From Stieleria neptunia (lineage in GTDB: Bacteria; Planctomycetota; Planctomycetia; Pirellulales; Pirellulaceae), in contig NZ_CP037423.1 in assembly GCF_007754155.1 (NCBI RefSeq), forward strand, positions 10,102,938-10,166,937: a DNA stretch of 64,000 nt, in the 5' to 3' direction. Both the position numbers and the translations under genes were made by a program. The notes beneath the pieces were generated by a model. It ran no database searches. It was given only the letters and a program-made list of their open reading frames with translations, and was not told the DNA's origin. Below are positions 37,140-46,376 of the stretch, piece after piece. Numbering within the stretch: the first letter of the stretch is position 1; each line of letters starts with the position of its first letter.

Positions 37140-38885
37140 ATGAAATTTATCATCAACCTTGTCGTGCTGATCACCGTCTGCCTGACGACGACGTCTGGGG
37201 CGAGCGATCGACCCAACGTGATTCTGATCGTCACCGATGACCAGGGGTACGGCGATATGTCGTGTCACGGGAATCCCTGGCTGCGAACGCCCAACCTGGA
37301 CCGACTGGCCGCCGAGAGTGTTCGCCTGGAGGACTATCACGTTGATCCTGTTTGCACCCCCACCCGCGCGGCGCTGATGACAGGACGCTATTCGTCTCGC
37401 GTCGGAGCCTGGACGGTCACCCAGGGCCGACAATTGCTCGGGCCGGACGAAGTGACGATGGCTCAAGTGTTTTCCGATGCGGGTTACCGGACGGCAATGA
37501 TCGGCAAGTGGCACCTCGGTGACGCTTGGCCGTATGCGCCAAGATTCCGCGGCTTTCAGAAGGTGCTGCGTCATCTCGCCGGCGGCATTGATGAGATCGG
37601 CAATCCCATCGGCAACGACTATTTCGACGACACTTACTATCGAAACGGAGTGCCGCAGAAAATCGAAGGCTACTGTACCGATGTGTTTTTCGAAGAGTGC
37701 CAACGGTTCATTGACCAAGCCTCCGACAAGCCGTTTTTTGTTTATCTGCCTTTAAATGCGATGCACAGTCCGCACACGGTCGCCGACGAATATTCCGCTC
37801 CGTTCGTCGCCCAAGGACATTCTGTTGCGCGAGCCAAGTTTTTTGGCCAGATCATCAATTTCGATCAGAACCTGGGGCGATTGCTGGGCCGGCTGGATGA
37901 ACGAAAGCTGGCGGAGAATACCATTGTCATTTTCATGGGCGACAATGGCACGGCAGCTGGTGCGAGCGGCCGTGGGCCGGATGACGGGTTCAATGCAGGA
38001 ATGCGCGGCAAGAAAGGCTCGGTTTACGAGGGCGGGCATCGAGTCGCCTGCTTTGCGCGTTGGCCTGCTCGACTGGATGCGGGACGGCAGATCGAACAAC
38101 TCACCTCTTGTCGGGACTGGCTTCCAACCTTGATCGAGTGGTGTGATCTGAACGTTTCTGGCGACATCCACTTCGACGGACAAAGTCTCGGCCCGCTGAT
38201 GGATGGAGATGCTGACGACTGGCCGGATCGCACTCTGTTCATCGATCGACAGCAAGATCGCCCTACGCTCAGGCAATTGTCCGAATCTGGAAACCGATTC
38301 CCGCACTATGCAGTACTCACCGAAAAATGGCGTTTGGTCGACGGCGAACTCTTTCACGTCATCGACGATCCGGGGCAGCAAAACAACGTGGCGGCGCAGC
38401 ACATGGACATCGTCGAAAAACTCTGGTCGCGTTACGAAGACCATTTCAACGATGTCTTTCCAAACGGCCCGTCCTACACACGGTTTCAGCTCGGCGCGGC
38501 GGAAGAGAATCCCACTCGATTCACGGTGCGCGACTGGCATCCGACCGAAGGAAGGGTGATTTGGAAACAAGAGCAACTCAGCGATGACGCACTCGCCATC
38601 AACGGTTTTTGGGCTGTCAACGTGGTGCAAGCTGGCCGGTATTCGATTCGGCTATCCAGGTTCCCCGATGATGCCCCTCAGGCAATGCGGGCGACCAAGG
38701 CGCGGCTGAAGATCGGAAACCAGGAACTTGAAAAGAAGCTCGACGGCAATGAGACGTCCGTGACGTTCACGCTGGACCTGCCGCAAGGACCGGCGACGTT
38801 GCAAACCTGGCTGACCAGCCAAGCAGGTGTCGTACGCGGCGCGTATTTTGTGCATGTCGAGCGGCAACCGTTATTCGGAGATTAG
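37140..38885 (+). CDS. Secreted sulfatase (arylsulfatase A-like)
   Basis: A 581-residue type I sulfatase. A signal peptide (MKFIINLVVLITVCLTTTSGA) leads into the metal-binding motif RPNVILIVTDDQGYGD and the formylglycine motif CTPTR at Cys72, which an FGE enzyme must oxidise. The motif GKWHLGD and the second metal site GDNGTAAG follow. After about residue 450 an extra beta-rich C-terminal part (VRDWHPTEGRVIWKQEQL..ALAINGFWAVNV) is present, seen in several planctomycete sulfatases and possibly carbohydrate-binding. ATG at 37140 is preferred to a GTG nine bases upstream. It lies 55 bases after the sulfatase fusion and 3 bases before the next gene, so they form one transcription unit. Confidence 0.92.
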   Translation: MKFIINLVVLITVCLTTTSGASDRPNVILIVTDDQGYGDMSCHGNPWLRTPNLDRLAAESVRLEDYHVDPVCTPTRAALMTGRYSSRVGAWTVTQGRQLLGPDEVTMAQVFSDAGYRTAMIGKWHLGDAWPYAPRFRGFQKVLRHLAGGIDEIGNPIGNDYFDDTYYRNGVPQKIEGYCTDVFFEECQRFIDQASDKPFFVYLPLNAMHSPHTVADEYSAPFVAQGHSVARAKFFGQIINFDQNLGRLLGRLDERKLAENTIVIFMGDNGTAAGASGRGPDDGFNAGMRGKKGSVYEGGHRVACFARWPARLDAGRQIEQLTSCRDWLPTLIEWCDLNVSGDIHFDGQSLGPLMDGDADDWPDRTLFIDRQQDRPTLRQLSESGNRFPHYAVLTEKWRLVDGELFHVIDDPGQQNNVAAQHMDIVEKLWSRYEDHFNDVFPNGPSYTRFQLGAAEENPTRFTVRDWHPTEGRVIWKQEQLSDDALAINGFWAVNVVQAGRYSIRLSRFPDDAPQAMRATKARLKIGNQELEKKLDGNETSVTFTLDLPQGPATLQTWLTSQAGVVRGAYFVHVERQPLFGD

Positions 38886-38888
38886 ACC

Positions 38889-41408
38889 ATGACCAGATTC
38901 TTAGCCATTCTCGCCGCTTGCGTCGTCGCATCAGCGATTCCGTCTCGTGCGGCCGAGCGTCCTAATATCGTCGTCATCATGGCGGACGATCTGGGTCTGG
39001 GCGATGTCAGCTTTCATGTGCGCTCCATCCAAAAACAGAAGCCTATCGTTGAAACCCCGACGCTCGATGCGCTCGCCGCGCGATCGCTTTGGTTCACTGA
39101 CGGCCACTCGGCGACCGCATTGTGTGCTCCGACTCGTTACGCGGTGATGAGCGGCAACAACAACTATCGTTCCTACGCTCCGTGGGGTGTCTGGAGCACG
39201 TTTGGTCAGTCCGCGTTCAAGCAAGGGCACGCGACGCTGGGCACGGTCGTGCGTGATGCCGGCTATCAAACCGGATTCGTCGGCAAGTGGCACCTTGGCG
39301 GCGACTTTTATGTTCCCGGAAGCGAGGAGATCTACCGCGGCAAAAAGAATGGCGACTTGACCGGCAAGGTCGACATGACACGTCTGATTTCGGGCGGCCC
39401 GAAAGACTGCGGGTTCGATTATGACTTCACCACGCCCTGCGGAATCCAGGGGCCGATTTACCTGCTGTACGAAAACCAGGTTTGGAGTCCCTTGGCTGAC
39501 GATTCACACATCGTTTTCCTCAGCGAGGAGAACGCGATCGACCCCAAAAGCATCAGCGACAAGGGGCCGGGGCTCGGTGATTCAAACTGGGACACACGCG
39601 AAATCGGCAAGCTGCTGTCGGCCAAAGCGGCCGACTTCATCAAACATTCCGCTGCCGGTGACGATCCGTTCTTTCTGTACTATTGCTCGCCGATGGTGCA
39701 TCTTCCGCACTGCCCACCGGACGAATTTGATGGGAAACCGATCAAAGGCGAAACGCCGACACGTCACTTGGACATGATTCTCGACTTGGACATGCAAGTG
39801 AAGCGAATCGTCGATGCGCTGGACGCTTCTGGAGAGTTGCAGAACACGCTGATCGTGGTGACGTCGGACAACGGCGGTCTCAGCGACGGTGCGGCGGGCA
39901 AGCAGGGTCACTTTTCCAACGGCGGATGGAACGGCAACAAGAACTCACCGCTAGAAGGTGGGCATCGCGTTCCGTTCTTTGCCGTTTGGCCAGGGCACAT
40001 CAATCCGGGCATCACCGACGAGTTGGCGGTCAACCAGGATCTCGTTGCGACGCTTGCGGCGTTGGTTGGAACGAAAATCCCTGACGGACAGGCAATGGAT
40101 TCGCTGAACCTGCTACCGCTCCTGCTGGGACAGGATGATTTTCAGCCTCGCGACTACCTGGCGATGCAGGCTGGCAGCAAAAACGAAGTGATGTTCCGCA
40201 AAGAGGGTTGGAAACTGATCCTGCAAAGCGATCATCAGCTATCGAAATTTGAACCGATCGCGTTGTTCAACTTGGATAAAAACCCGACCGAGCATCCAGC
40301 AGGGAACAAAGTCGATGATCCTGCACATGCTCAGCGGGTCGAGCAACTGAGAAACGAATACCTACGCATCCGCCAAAGCGGTCAAGTCTCCGCCGAACAG
40401 CCAAGTCTCAACTTCAAGGCGTTGGTTCAGCCGGTACCGGCTTCGGCCAAATTCATTGATCCCGACTACTACATCTGGGGCGGCAGCATGGCTCGCGATG
40501 CTGACGGAAAATGTCACTTGCTTTACAGCCGCTGGCCGCGTGAACTGGGCCACAACGCTTGGGTCACGCACAGCGAGATCGCTCATGCCGTTGCCGACGA
40601 TCCGCTGGGGCCGTACACGCACGTCGATGTCGCCTTGCCGCCACGAGGCTCCCAGTACTGGGACGGCATGTGTACCCACAACCCGACGGTGCATCAGTTC
40701 GATGGCAAATACTATCTTTATTACATGGGAAATTTCGGTGACGGCAATGCGACCGCAAAGCTGAATTCGATTCACCGCAACCACCAACGCATTGGTGTTG
40801 CGGTGGCGGACAACCTCAGCGGCCCGTGGAAGCGGTTCGACCAACCCGTTATCGACATCAGCGAATCATCGGACGCACCGGATGCACTGATGACCAGCAA
40901 TCCGTCGATCCTGCGACGAGCCGATGGCACCTACGTCCTGATCTACAAAGCGGTCGGCAAGAAGGGTCGGTTACCCTTCGGCGGTCCCGTCGTGCATCTG
41001 GCTGCAACCTCTGACTCGCCCACCGGGCCGTTCACGAAACAGCTGAAACCGCTGTTCACTGCACCGGGCGTCAAGTTTCCGGCCGAAGATCCGTATGTTT
41101 GGTTCGACGGCCAGCAGTGTTGGGCCATCGTCAACGATCACAACGGCCATTTCAACCAAACCGGCGAAGACTCATTGGCGTTGTTCACCTCAAACGACGG
41201 ACTCGATTGGTCCGTCGCGTCTCATCCATGGGTGTTGCAACGAAAAGTGACATGGGCTGATGGCAGCGAACAATCGTTCCATCGACTGGAACGTCCGCAA
41301 CTTTGGTTGGAAAACGGCGTGCCGAAGGTGCTGTTCTGTGCCGCTGAAGAAACCAAACAGAAGACGCATTCCTTCAACGTTCACATCCCGCTGACGCCGA
41401 TTCAATGA
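38889..41408 (+). CDS. Sulfatase fused to GH43-like five-bladed propeller
   Basis: An 839-residue secreted two-domain enzyme. A signal peptide (residues 1-22) is followed by a sulfatase domain with [16 protein letters not shown], the formylglycine motif CAPTR at Cys79, GKWHLGG and [11 protein letters not shown]. From about residue 510 a second catalytic-type domain follows: [64 protein letters not shown] and [20 protein letters not shown]. This is the bladed pattern of GH43/GH117-like glycosidases. One protein could therefore both desulfate and cleave a sugar chain. The start follows the previous stop by 3 bases, implying coupling. Exact glycosidase family and substrate cannot be fixed from sequence alone. 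Confidence 0.88.
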   Translation: MTRFLAILAACVVASAIPSRAAERPNIVVIMADDLGLGDVSFHVRSIQKQKPIVETPTLDALAARSLWFTDGHSATALCAPTRYAVMSGNNNYRSYAPWGVWSTFGQSAFKQGHATLGTVVRDAGYQTGFVGKWHLGGDFYVPGSEEIYRGKKNGDLTGKVDMTRLISGGPKDCGFDYDFTTPCGIQGPIYLLYENQVWSPLADDSHIVFLSEENAIDPKSISDKGPGLGDSNWDTREIGKLLSAKAADFIKHSAAGDDPFFLYYCSPMVHLPHCPPDEFDGKPIKGETPTRHLDMILDLDMQVKRIVDALDASGELQNTLIVVTSDNGGLSDGAAGKQGHFSNGGWNGNKNSPLEGGHRVPFFAVWPGHINPGITDELAVNQDLVATLAALVGTKIPDGQAMDSLNLLPLLLGQDDFQPRDYLAMQAGSKNEVMFRKEGWKLILQSDHQLSKFEPIALFNLDKNPTEHPAGNKVDDPAHAQRVEQLRNEYLRIRQSGQVSAEQPSLNFKALVQPVPASAKFIDPDYYIWGGSMARDADGKCHLLYSRWPRELGHNAWVTHSEIAHAVADDPLGPYTHVDVALPPRGSQYWDGMCTHNPTVHQFDGKYYLYYMGNFGDGNATAKLNSIHRNHQRIGVAVADNLSGPWKRFDQPVIDISESSDAPDALMTSNPSILRRADGTYVLIYKAVGKKGRLPFGGPVVHLAATSDSPTGPFTKQLKPLFTAPGVKFPAEDPYVWFDGQQCWAIVNDHNGHFNQTGEDSLALFTSNDGLDWSVASHPWVLQRKVTWADGSEQSFHRLERPQLWLENGVPKVLFCAAEETKQKTHSFNVHIPLTPIQ

Positions 41409-41444
41409 TGAAACATTTCGGGATCGGGGAGACTTGCATCGCGA

Positions 41445-42923
41445 TCAGATTCCTTCCGGCGCCCATTCAGGGATCCCTTTTTGTTCGAGTTGTTTGTGGT
41501 AGCGGATCGCCAACGGCTGTTCCGCCGGCTTGACCCTGGGCAGGTTTTCGTTGACCAACAGCGGAGTCACGGACGCCCACCAAGCGTCGTAGGACATGCG
41601 CAAATTGCCGACGACGTCAGAATGCGAGTCGGCAACATCCGTCGTCTCACCCGGATCGGCAGAAATGTCGTAGAGCTGTTCGTTGTTGACGAAACGCCAG
41701 CGATCGGTCCGCACCGCGCACTTTTGGAACTTGAACTTATCCTGATCACCAGTCGGCCAACGACCACAATGGAAGAACAGTTCGCGGTCGGCCCACTCGG
41801 CCTTGGGATCTTTCAACAACGGCAAGAGTGACCGCCCGTCAAATTCTTGCGCATCATCAGGCAACTTCGCGCCCGCCAGGTCACAAAACGTCGGGTACAG
41901 ATCAATGTGTGCCGCCAGCGCATCGATGTCGACGCCTTCTCCCAACACACCTTTCCAATACCAGAACGCGGGCACGTGCGAACCGCCTTCGTTGGGCGAA
42001 TTCTTGCCGCCTTTCAGGTCGGCGTTGAAGTGCTTGACCCTCTTGCCGTTCAACTTGCCGCTCAAATGAGTCGCCCCGTTGTCGGTCATGAAAATGACCA
42101 ACGTGTGATCAAGTGCGCCCCACTGGTCAAGTTTTTCCATCATGCGACCGAAATTGTCGTCGATGTTTTCGATCATTCCGTAGCGGCCCGCCGTTCCCTT
42201 GTCCCAGCCTAGATCCAAAAACCGCTCGGTGTATTTCTCTGGGGCAACCAGCGGCGCATGTGGCGCGTTGAGTGCGATGTAGGCAAAGTAGGGATTGCCC
42301 GATTGATGTTGCTCCTTGATCCAAGCCAAACCGGATTGAAAAAACAGATCCGTGCAAAAGCCCTTGGTCTGGACAATCGTGTCGTTGTGCAGCAGCACGT
42401 TGTCGAAGTAGACATTTTCTTTATTAGGCGGAAAATCGCCCAGCGGGACTTGTCCGATTCCTCCGGCCCCATGGATCAGGACTTCGTCAAAGCCACGGCT
42501 GCCGGGCAAATACGCTTCCTCGTCACCCAGGTGCCACTTGCCGAAGATCCCCGTTTTGTAACCGGCGTTCTGCAAAGCCTGCGGCATCGTGAACGTACTC
42601 AGCGCCATCCGCTCTCGCTGCATGATGGTGTGTGTGACGCCGTTCTTAAACGGAGCACGTCCGCTCATCAGTGCGGCTCGGGTCGGCGCGCATGTGGGGC
42701 TAACTTGAAAATCGGTAAAACGCGTTGCCTGCTCATAGAAGTGGTCGATGTGCGGCGTCTTGACGACTTTGTTTCCCATACAGGAAAGATCGCCCATCCC
42801 TTGATCGTCGGTCATGACCAGCACGATGTTCGGACGACTGCCCTTGAGGGTTTCTGCTTCCGCGAAACCAGCGAAGGCGACTAGCAGGAGGATTCCCACG
42901 CTCAATGCAACAGATGACTTCAT
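41445..42923 (-). CDS. Secreted arylsulfatase
   Basis: A 492-residue sulfatase with signal peptide (MKSSVALSVGILLLVAFAGFAEA), RPNIVLVMTDDQGMGDLSC, formylglycine motif CAPTR at Cys78, GKWHLGD and FMTDNGATH. A C-terminal subdomain (AVRTDRWRFVNNEQLYDISADPGETTDVA) completes the fold. The start at 42923 is chosen from the signal peptide; a start 15 bases upstream is possible. It converges with the + strand sulfatase cluster, the 36-base gap having no clear terminator, and lies downstream of the DUF3500 gene on the same strand. Confidence 0.92.
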   Translation of the reverse strand: MKSSVALSVGILLLVAFAGFAEAETLKGSRPNIVLVMTDDQGMGDLSCMGNKVVKTPHIDHFYEQATRFTDFQVSPTCAPTRAALMSGRAPFKNGVTHTIMQRERMALSTFTMPQALQNAGYKTGIFGKWHLGDEEAYLPGSRGFDEVLIHGAGGIGQVPLGDFPPNKENVYFDNVLLHNDTIVQTKGFCTDLFFQSGLAWIKEQHQSGNPYFAYIALNAPHAPLVAPEKYTERFLDLGWDKGTAGRYGMIENIDDNFGRMMEKLDQWGALDHTLVIFMTDNGATHLSGKLNGKRVKHFNADLKGGKNSPNEGGSHVPAFWYWKGVLGEGVDIDALAAHIDLYPTFCDLAGAKLPDDAQEFDGRSLLPLLKDPKAEWADRELFFHCGRWPTGDQDKFKFQKCAVRTDRWRFVNNEQLYDISADPGETTDVADSHSDVVGNLRMSYDAWWASVTPLLVNENLPRVKPAEQPLAIRYHKQLEQKGIPEWAPEGI

Positions 42924-43032
42924 GATTGGTTCCTTCAATGGGCTCGTTCAATTCGAGACACGCCACAGTGGCGGTTGCGCCGCCACGAATCCATCTCGCA
43001 AAGCTGTGCAAACCGTCGTCGCACTGTGGACG

Positions 43033-44112
43033 TCACTCTTCGACTTGGTGATGCGGACTTTCCAGCAGGTGTTTTCGAAGCAGGTCTTCACCGTAGTCGT
43101 TGCCCGGTTCGCGAAACACGGTGTGAATATGGTTGACAGCGCCGGAGTTGCGTCCGGGAGGGAAGTGGTTGTCGAATTCGATGATAACGGTGGGACCGTG
43201 GATCCGGTAGTAATATGGCTTGCCCTCCTCTGTGCCAGCCCATGCAAAATAAATCTTTTCTAACCCGGCGGCTAAGATCCGATCCATTTGGATGTGGGCA
43301 ATGTTGTGTTCGTAGTTGTGAACGTATTCATTGATCAGAGAGATCAAGAGTTGTCGCTGATCAGCATCGAGATCCGATGCAGGCAAACCAGTCGGCGTCT
43401 TCAGTTGGTCGCCGCGTGTCGGACCGGTGATCACGTCACGGGGTGCAATGTCGTCAATGACCGCTTTGGCACGCTGCTTCTTATCGAGAGATGCGAAGAA
43501 CTGTTTCCCTTTTTCATCTTCCGCGCCTTGAACCATCCACCCCGAGTACGTTCCCTCTGGCAGTCGGGCAGGGTCGGATCCCATGAATGCGGGTCTGACC
43601 GAAACTTCATCCCCAATCACCGTGATATTCAGCGCAAGGTGATGTCCGTCCAATTGCCATCCCCACGAGCTGTCCTTGGCCGGATCGCCAAAGACGCCGA
43701 TCCAATAAAGATCATGTCCAAACATGGGCGTATTGTTTGGGCGGCGCTCGGCAGCCATCGCCTTCAAAAGCTCATCAAGGTGCATGATCCCTGTCGTTTT
43801 GAGATAACCTTGGCTACTGAGAGTGCTTTGAAGCAGTTGATGCGCAAGCGATCGTTGCTGGGGTGACATCTCTTTGAAACTAACCCCCTCTCGCTTGAAT
43901 GAAGTCGCCGGGAGATTGCTCCACGCCCGACGCTCCTTGTCGCTCAGGGTAAATGAAGCTTGTTGTCGCAGCTCTGGGCCGAGGCCTTCAAGAAAGGCGA
44001 CCGCCGCCTGACGAATTTCAGCCACCGGAGCCTTGTGTGGCACCTTCTTTTCTTGAGCATTGGTGACAGTGACGCCGACGAGGAGAATCACAGGGAGAAA
44101 GAATGGTTTCAT
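43033..44112 (-). CDS. DUF3500 family secreted protein
   Basis: A 359-residue protein with signal peptide (MKPFFLPVILLVGVTVTNA). It shows the DUF3500 pattern: AAVAFLEGLGPELRQQASFTLSDKERRAWSNLP, DLYWIGVFGDPAKDSSWGWQLDGHHLALNI and FAWAGTEEGKPYYYRIHGPTVIIEFDN, ending with HIHTVFREPGNDYGEDLLRKHL. The function is unknown; the many His and Trp residues suggest a metal or small-molecule binding enzyme. It precedes the sulfatase at 41445-42923 by 109 bases on the same strand and is divergent from the sigma factor gene. Confidence 0.88.
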   Translation of the reverse strand: MKPFFLPVILLVGVTVTNAQEKKVPHKAPVAEIRQAAVAFLEGLGPELRQQASFTLSDKERRAWSNLPATSFKREGVSFKEMSPQQRSLAHQLLQSTLSSQGYLKTTGIMHLDELLKAMAAERRPNNTPMFGHDLYWIGVFGDPAKDSSWGWQLDGHHLALNITVIGDEVSVRPAFMGSDPARLPEGTYSGWMVQGAEDEKGKQFFASLDKKQRAKAVIDDIAPRDVITGPTRGDQLKTPTGLPASDLDADQRQLLISLINEYVHNYEHNIAHIQMDRILAAGLEKIYFAWAGTEEGKPYYYRIHGPTVIIEFDNHFPPGRNSGAVNHIHTVFREPGNDYGEDLLRKHLLESPHHQVEE

Positions 44113-44460
44113 GTTTAGTTTTCCTTGGCGGAATTCGGGAAAGTTGAGATCCGGTCATCCAGTTTACTCCTCAAAACCGACCTTAGGTTCGCCATTGAGA
44201 CCGCAAAAGTCGGCCATTTAATCCGTTAGGAGTGCGTTTTCAGCTTGGTCCAAGACGTTCCCTGCATGCAGCTACTCATCTCAGCAGCACAAAATTCGGA
44301 ATCCATTCTCGCAATTGGTGTCAAATCGTCTGTTTCTTTGATTTTTCGTGGCTGGCGTCCACACCGGGCCACCCCACGACTCCTCGCGGTGTTGAGCTCA
44401 CAATAAAAAAATGTCAGAAATTCCTGCTAATTCCTTGTGGCGTATTGGAATGACTAATTG
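44113..44460. promoter_or_regulatory. Divergent intergenic region
   Basis: About 350 bases between the DUF3500 gene and the sigma factor gene, with no coding frame of note. Promoters for both directions must lie here. I see AT-rich DNA just before the sigma start (CAATAAAAAAATGTC at about 44401) but no promoter I can assign. Confidence 0.45.
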
Positions 44461-44997
44461 ATGAGCGAAGCACCAATCCATCTCGACGAGCATACTCTGC
44501 AGGTTCAAACCCTATTCGTGCAGCACCAGCAGGCGGTGATGGCGTTCGTCTTGTCGCTTGAGCCGGGGATTCACGACGCGGAGGAGATTGTTCAGGAGAC
44601 GTTTGTCACGGCCAGTCGAAAAGCCGCGACATGGACCGCCGGGACGAACTTCCTGGCCTGGGCTTGCGCGATCGCACGGTTCAAGACGATGGGTTTTCAA
44701 CGTGACCGCGGACGTCAAAGCCGTCGGTTGGCGGAAGATGTCGTTGAACTGCTGGCTGAGCACACCGAAGACGACTTTTCGGAGTTTCAAGGACAGGTTT
44801 CGGCATTGCGTGAATGCTTGAGAAAGTTGGCTCCGAAATCCCACGAGCTTGTCAATCTTCGCTATCACGCGGGCTTGATGCCCGAGCAGATTGCAGACGA
44901 AATCGACTGGACGACCAATGCGGTTCGGGTCGCCCTGACGCGGGCTCGCAACACGCTGCGGGAATGTCTCGGGCGATCCGGAGAGAAGGCTCTATGA
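44461..44997 (+). CDS. ECF-type sigma-70 factor
   Basis: A 178-residue sigma factor. Region 2 covers about residues 18-85 (VQHQQAVMAFVLSLEPGIHDAEEIVQETFVTASRKAATW, then LAWACAIARFKTMGFQRDRGR). Region 4 covers about 118-172 (LRKLAPKSHELVNLRYHAGLMPEQIADEIDWTTNAVRVALTRARNTLRECL), with the helix-turn-helix for the -35 element. It would direct RNA polymerase to the genes it controls, probably this train. The ATG at 44461 is preferred to the adjacent TTG. Its stop overlaps the next start by four bases (ATGA), pairing it with the FecR-like protein. Confidence 0.92.
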   Translation: MSEAPIHLDEHTLQVQTLFVQHQQAVMAFVLSLEPGIHDAEEIVQETFVTASRKAATWTAGTNFLAWACAIARFKTMGFQRDRGRQSRRLAEDVVELLAEHTEDDFSEFQGQVSALRECLRKLAPKSHELVNLRYHAGLMPEQIADEIDWTTNAVRVALTRARNTLRECLGRSGEKAL

Positions 44998-46376
44998 ACG
45001 CTGAACGGCTGAGTCAGTTGATCGACGCATGGCGTGACGATGATCTCTCAGAAACGCAGGCCGAAGCGTTGAATCAGATTCTTCGTGAGTCCGAAGAAGC
45101 TCGTCGAACGTTTTCGGCCGAGTCGCGGTTGCACGGCTTGCTGCATTGTGCCGCGGCTGAAGACGCCGTGGAGCGCGTTTCCGACATCCCTGCGGCAACA
45201 CTGCAGAGCGGAAGCCGAACCTTGCGTAGTCGTCCTTGGCCGGTCTGGCTGATGGTGGTTTCCGCAATCGCAGCAGGCCTGGTTGTCGCAGTGGGGATTC
45301 AGTGGTGGCATGGGGCATCCGCGACAAAATCGATTGCAACGCTGACGTCGAGCGAGAACGCAGCCTGGGAAAGCGAGTTGCCGACGACACCGGGATCGGA
45401 GTTGACGCCGGGGTTGCTGAGTCTGAGGACCGGTGTCGCCACGGTACGGTTTCATTCGGGCGCAGAGGTGATCGTTGAGGCGCCGGCGCAATTGGAGTTG
45501 GTGTCATCGATGCGCGGCAAATTGTTGTCCGGGGCGGCCGTGATTGACGTGCCAGACTCGGCGATTGGGTTCGTGATCGAAACGCCGGATGGCTACGCCG
45601 TCGATTACGGGACTCGATTTGCCGTGCGTGTCGACCAACAAGAGAAACAATCGAATTTTGAGATTATCGAGGGTGAAATCGCTGTCCATCATCCAGGCAG
45701 CGGCAATGAGGTACGGCTGACCGGCCAGGGCAAATCCGCGACGGTGTCCGACAAGTCCCTGGTTGTCGTGGACCCCGAGCAGGAGGACGACGTCACAAAG
45801 CCATCGACCAATGTCATTCGAATCGGAACAGGCGGGCGGACCGGTTCAGCCATGAGGCGAGATCAGAAGCGTCACAAGTTCATCGCCAGAGAGTTGCTGT
45901 CGGTGAAGCATACCGAATCAGGAAAGTGGGATCACCGATCGTTCTTTGCATTCGACGTGAGTTCTGTCGACCTGAATCAGGTTGCCGCGGCACGACTGCG
46001 GTTGAACCTCGTACCGTCGACACGCGGACTTGCATCGCGTTTGCCAACGGTCAATCGGTTCGGGATTTATGGCCTGACAAATCGCGACAAGGATGACTGG
46101 AAGTATGGTGGCACGTGGGACGAATCGCCGGGGCCCGAGGACGGTGTCTTGCTGGGCACGTTCGAAGTCCCTCGCAGCCAGCAGCGAGGGACCTTTGGTA
46201 TTCAGAACGACCACTTGCTGGACTTCCTGAAAGCCAACCACGACCGACCTGTCACGTTTATCCTTGTCCGCGAGACAACGCAAATTGAAGGTGTTGGTGC
46301 CGGCTTGACTCACGTGTTCGCCAGCGACTCACACCCGGAATACGTCGGCCCCATGCTTGAATTCACCTTGCCATGA
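44994..46376 (+). CDS. FecR-like membrane regulator with C-terminal DNRLRE-like domain
   Basis: A 460-residue protein. Residues 1-80 are a cytoplasmic, helical part (LSQLIDAWRDDDLSETQAEALNQILRESEEARRTF) that would bind the sigma factor. A transmembrane helix lies at about 82-105. A FecR domain follows (about 130-250: LRTGVATVRFHSGAEVIVEAPAQLEL, VDYGTRFAVRVD). From about 275 there is a DNRLRE/CBM96-like beta-sandwich (HRSFFAFDVSSVDLNQVAAARLRLNLVPS, WDESPGPEDGVLLG). This is a plausible one-piece sensor: external domain, membrane span, sigma-binding part. It overlaps both neighbours by four bases. Role as anti-sigma is inference from family and position. Confidence 0.85.
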   Translation: MNAERLSQLIDAWRDDDLSETQAEALNQILRESEEARRTFSAESRLHGLLHCAAAEDAVERVSDIPAATLQSGSRTLRSRPWPVWLMVVSAIAAGLVVAVGIQWWHGASATKSIATLTSSENAAWESELPTTPGSELTPGLLSLRTGVATVRFHSGAEVIVEAPAQLELVSSMRGKLLSGAAVIDVPDSAIGFVIETPDGYAVDYGTRFAVRVDQQEKQSNFEIIEGEIAVHHPGSGNEVRLTGQGKSATVSDKSLVVVDPEQEDDVTKPSTNVIRIGTGGRTGSAMRRDQKRHKFIARELLSVKHTESGKWDHRSFFAFDVSSVDLNQVAAARLRLNLVPSTRGLASRLPTVNRFGIYGLTNRDKDDWKYGGTWDESPGPEDGVLLGTFEVPRSQQRGTFGIQNDHLLDFLKANHDRPVTFILVRETTQIEGVGAGLTHVFASDSHPEYVGPMLEFTLP

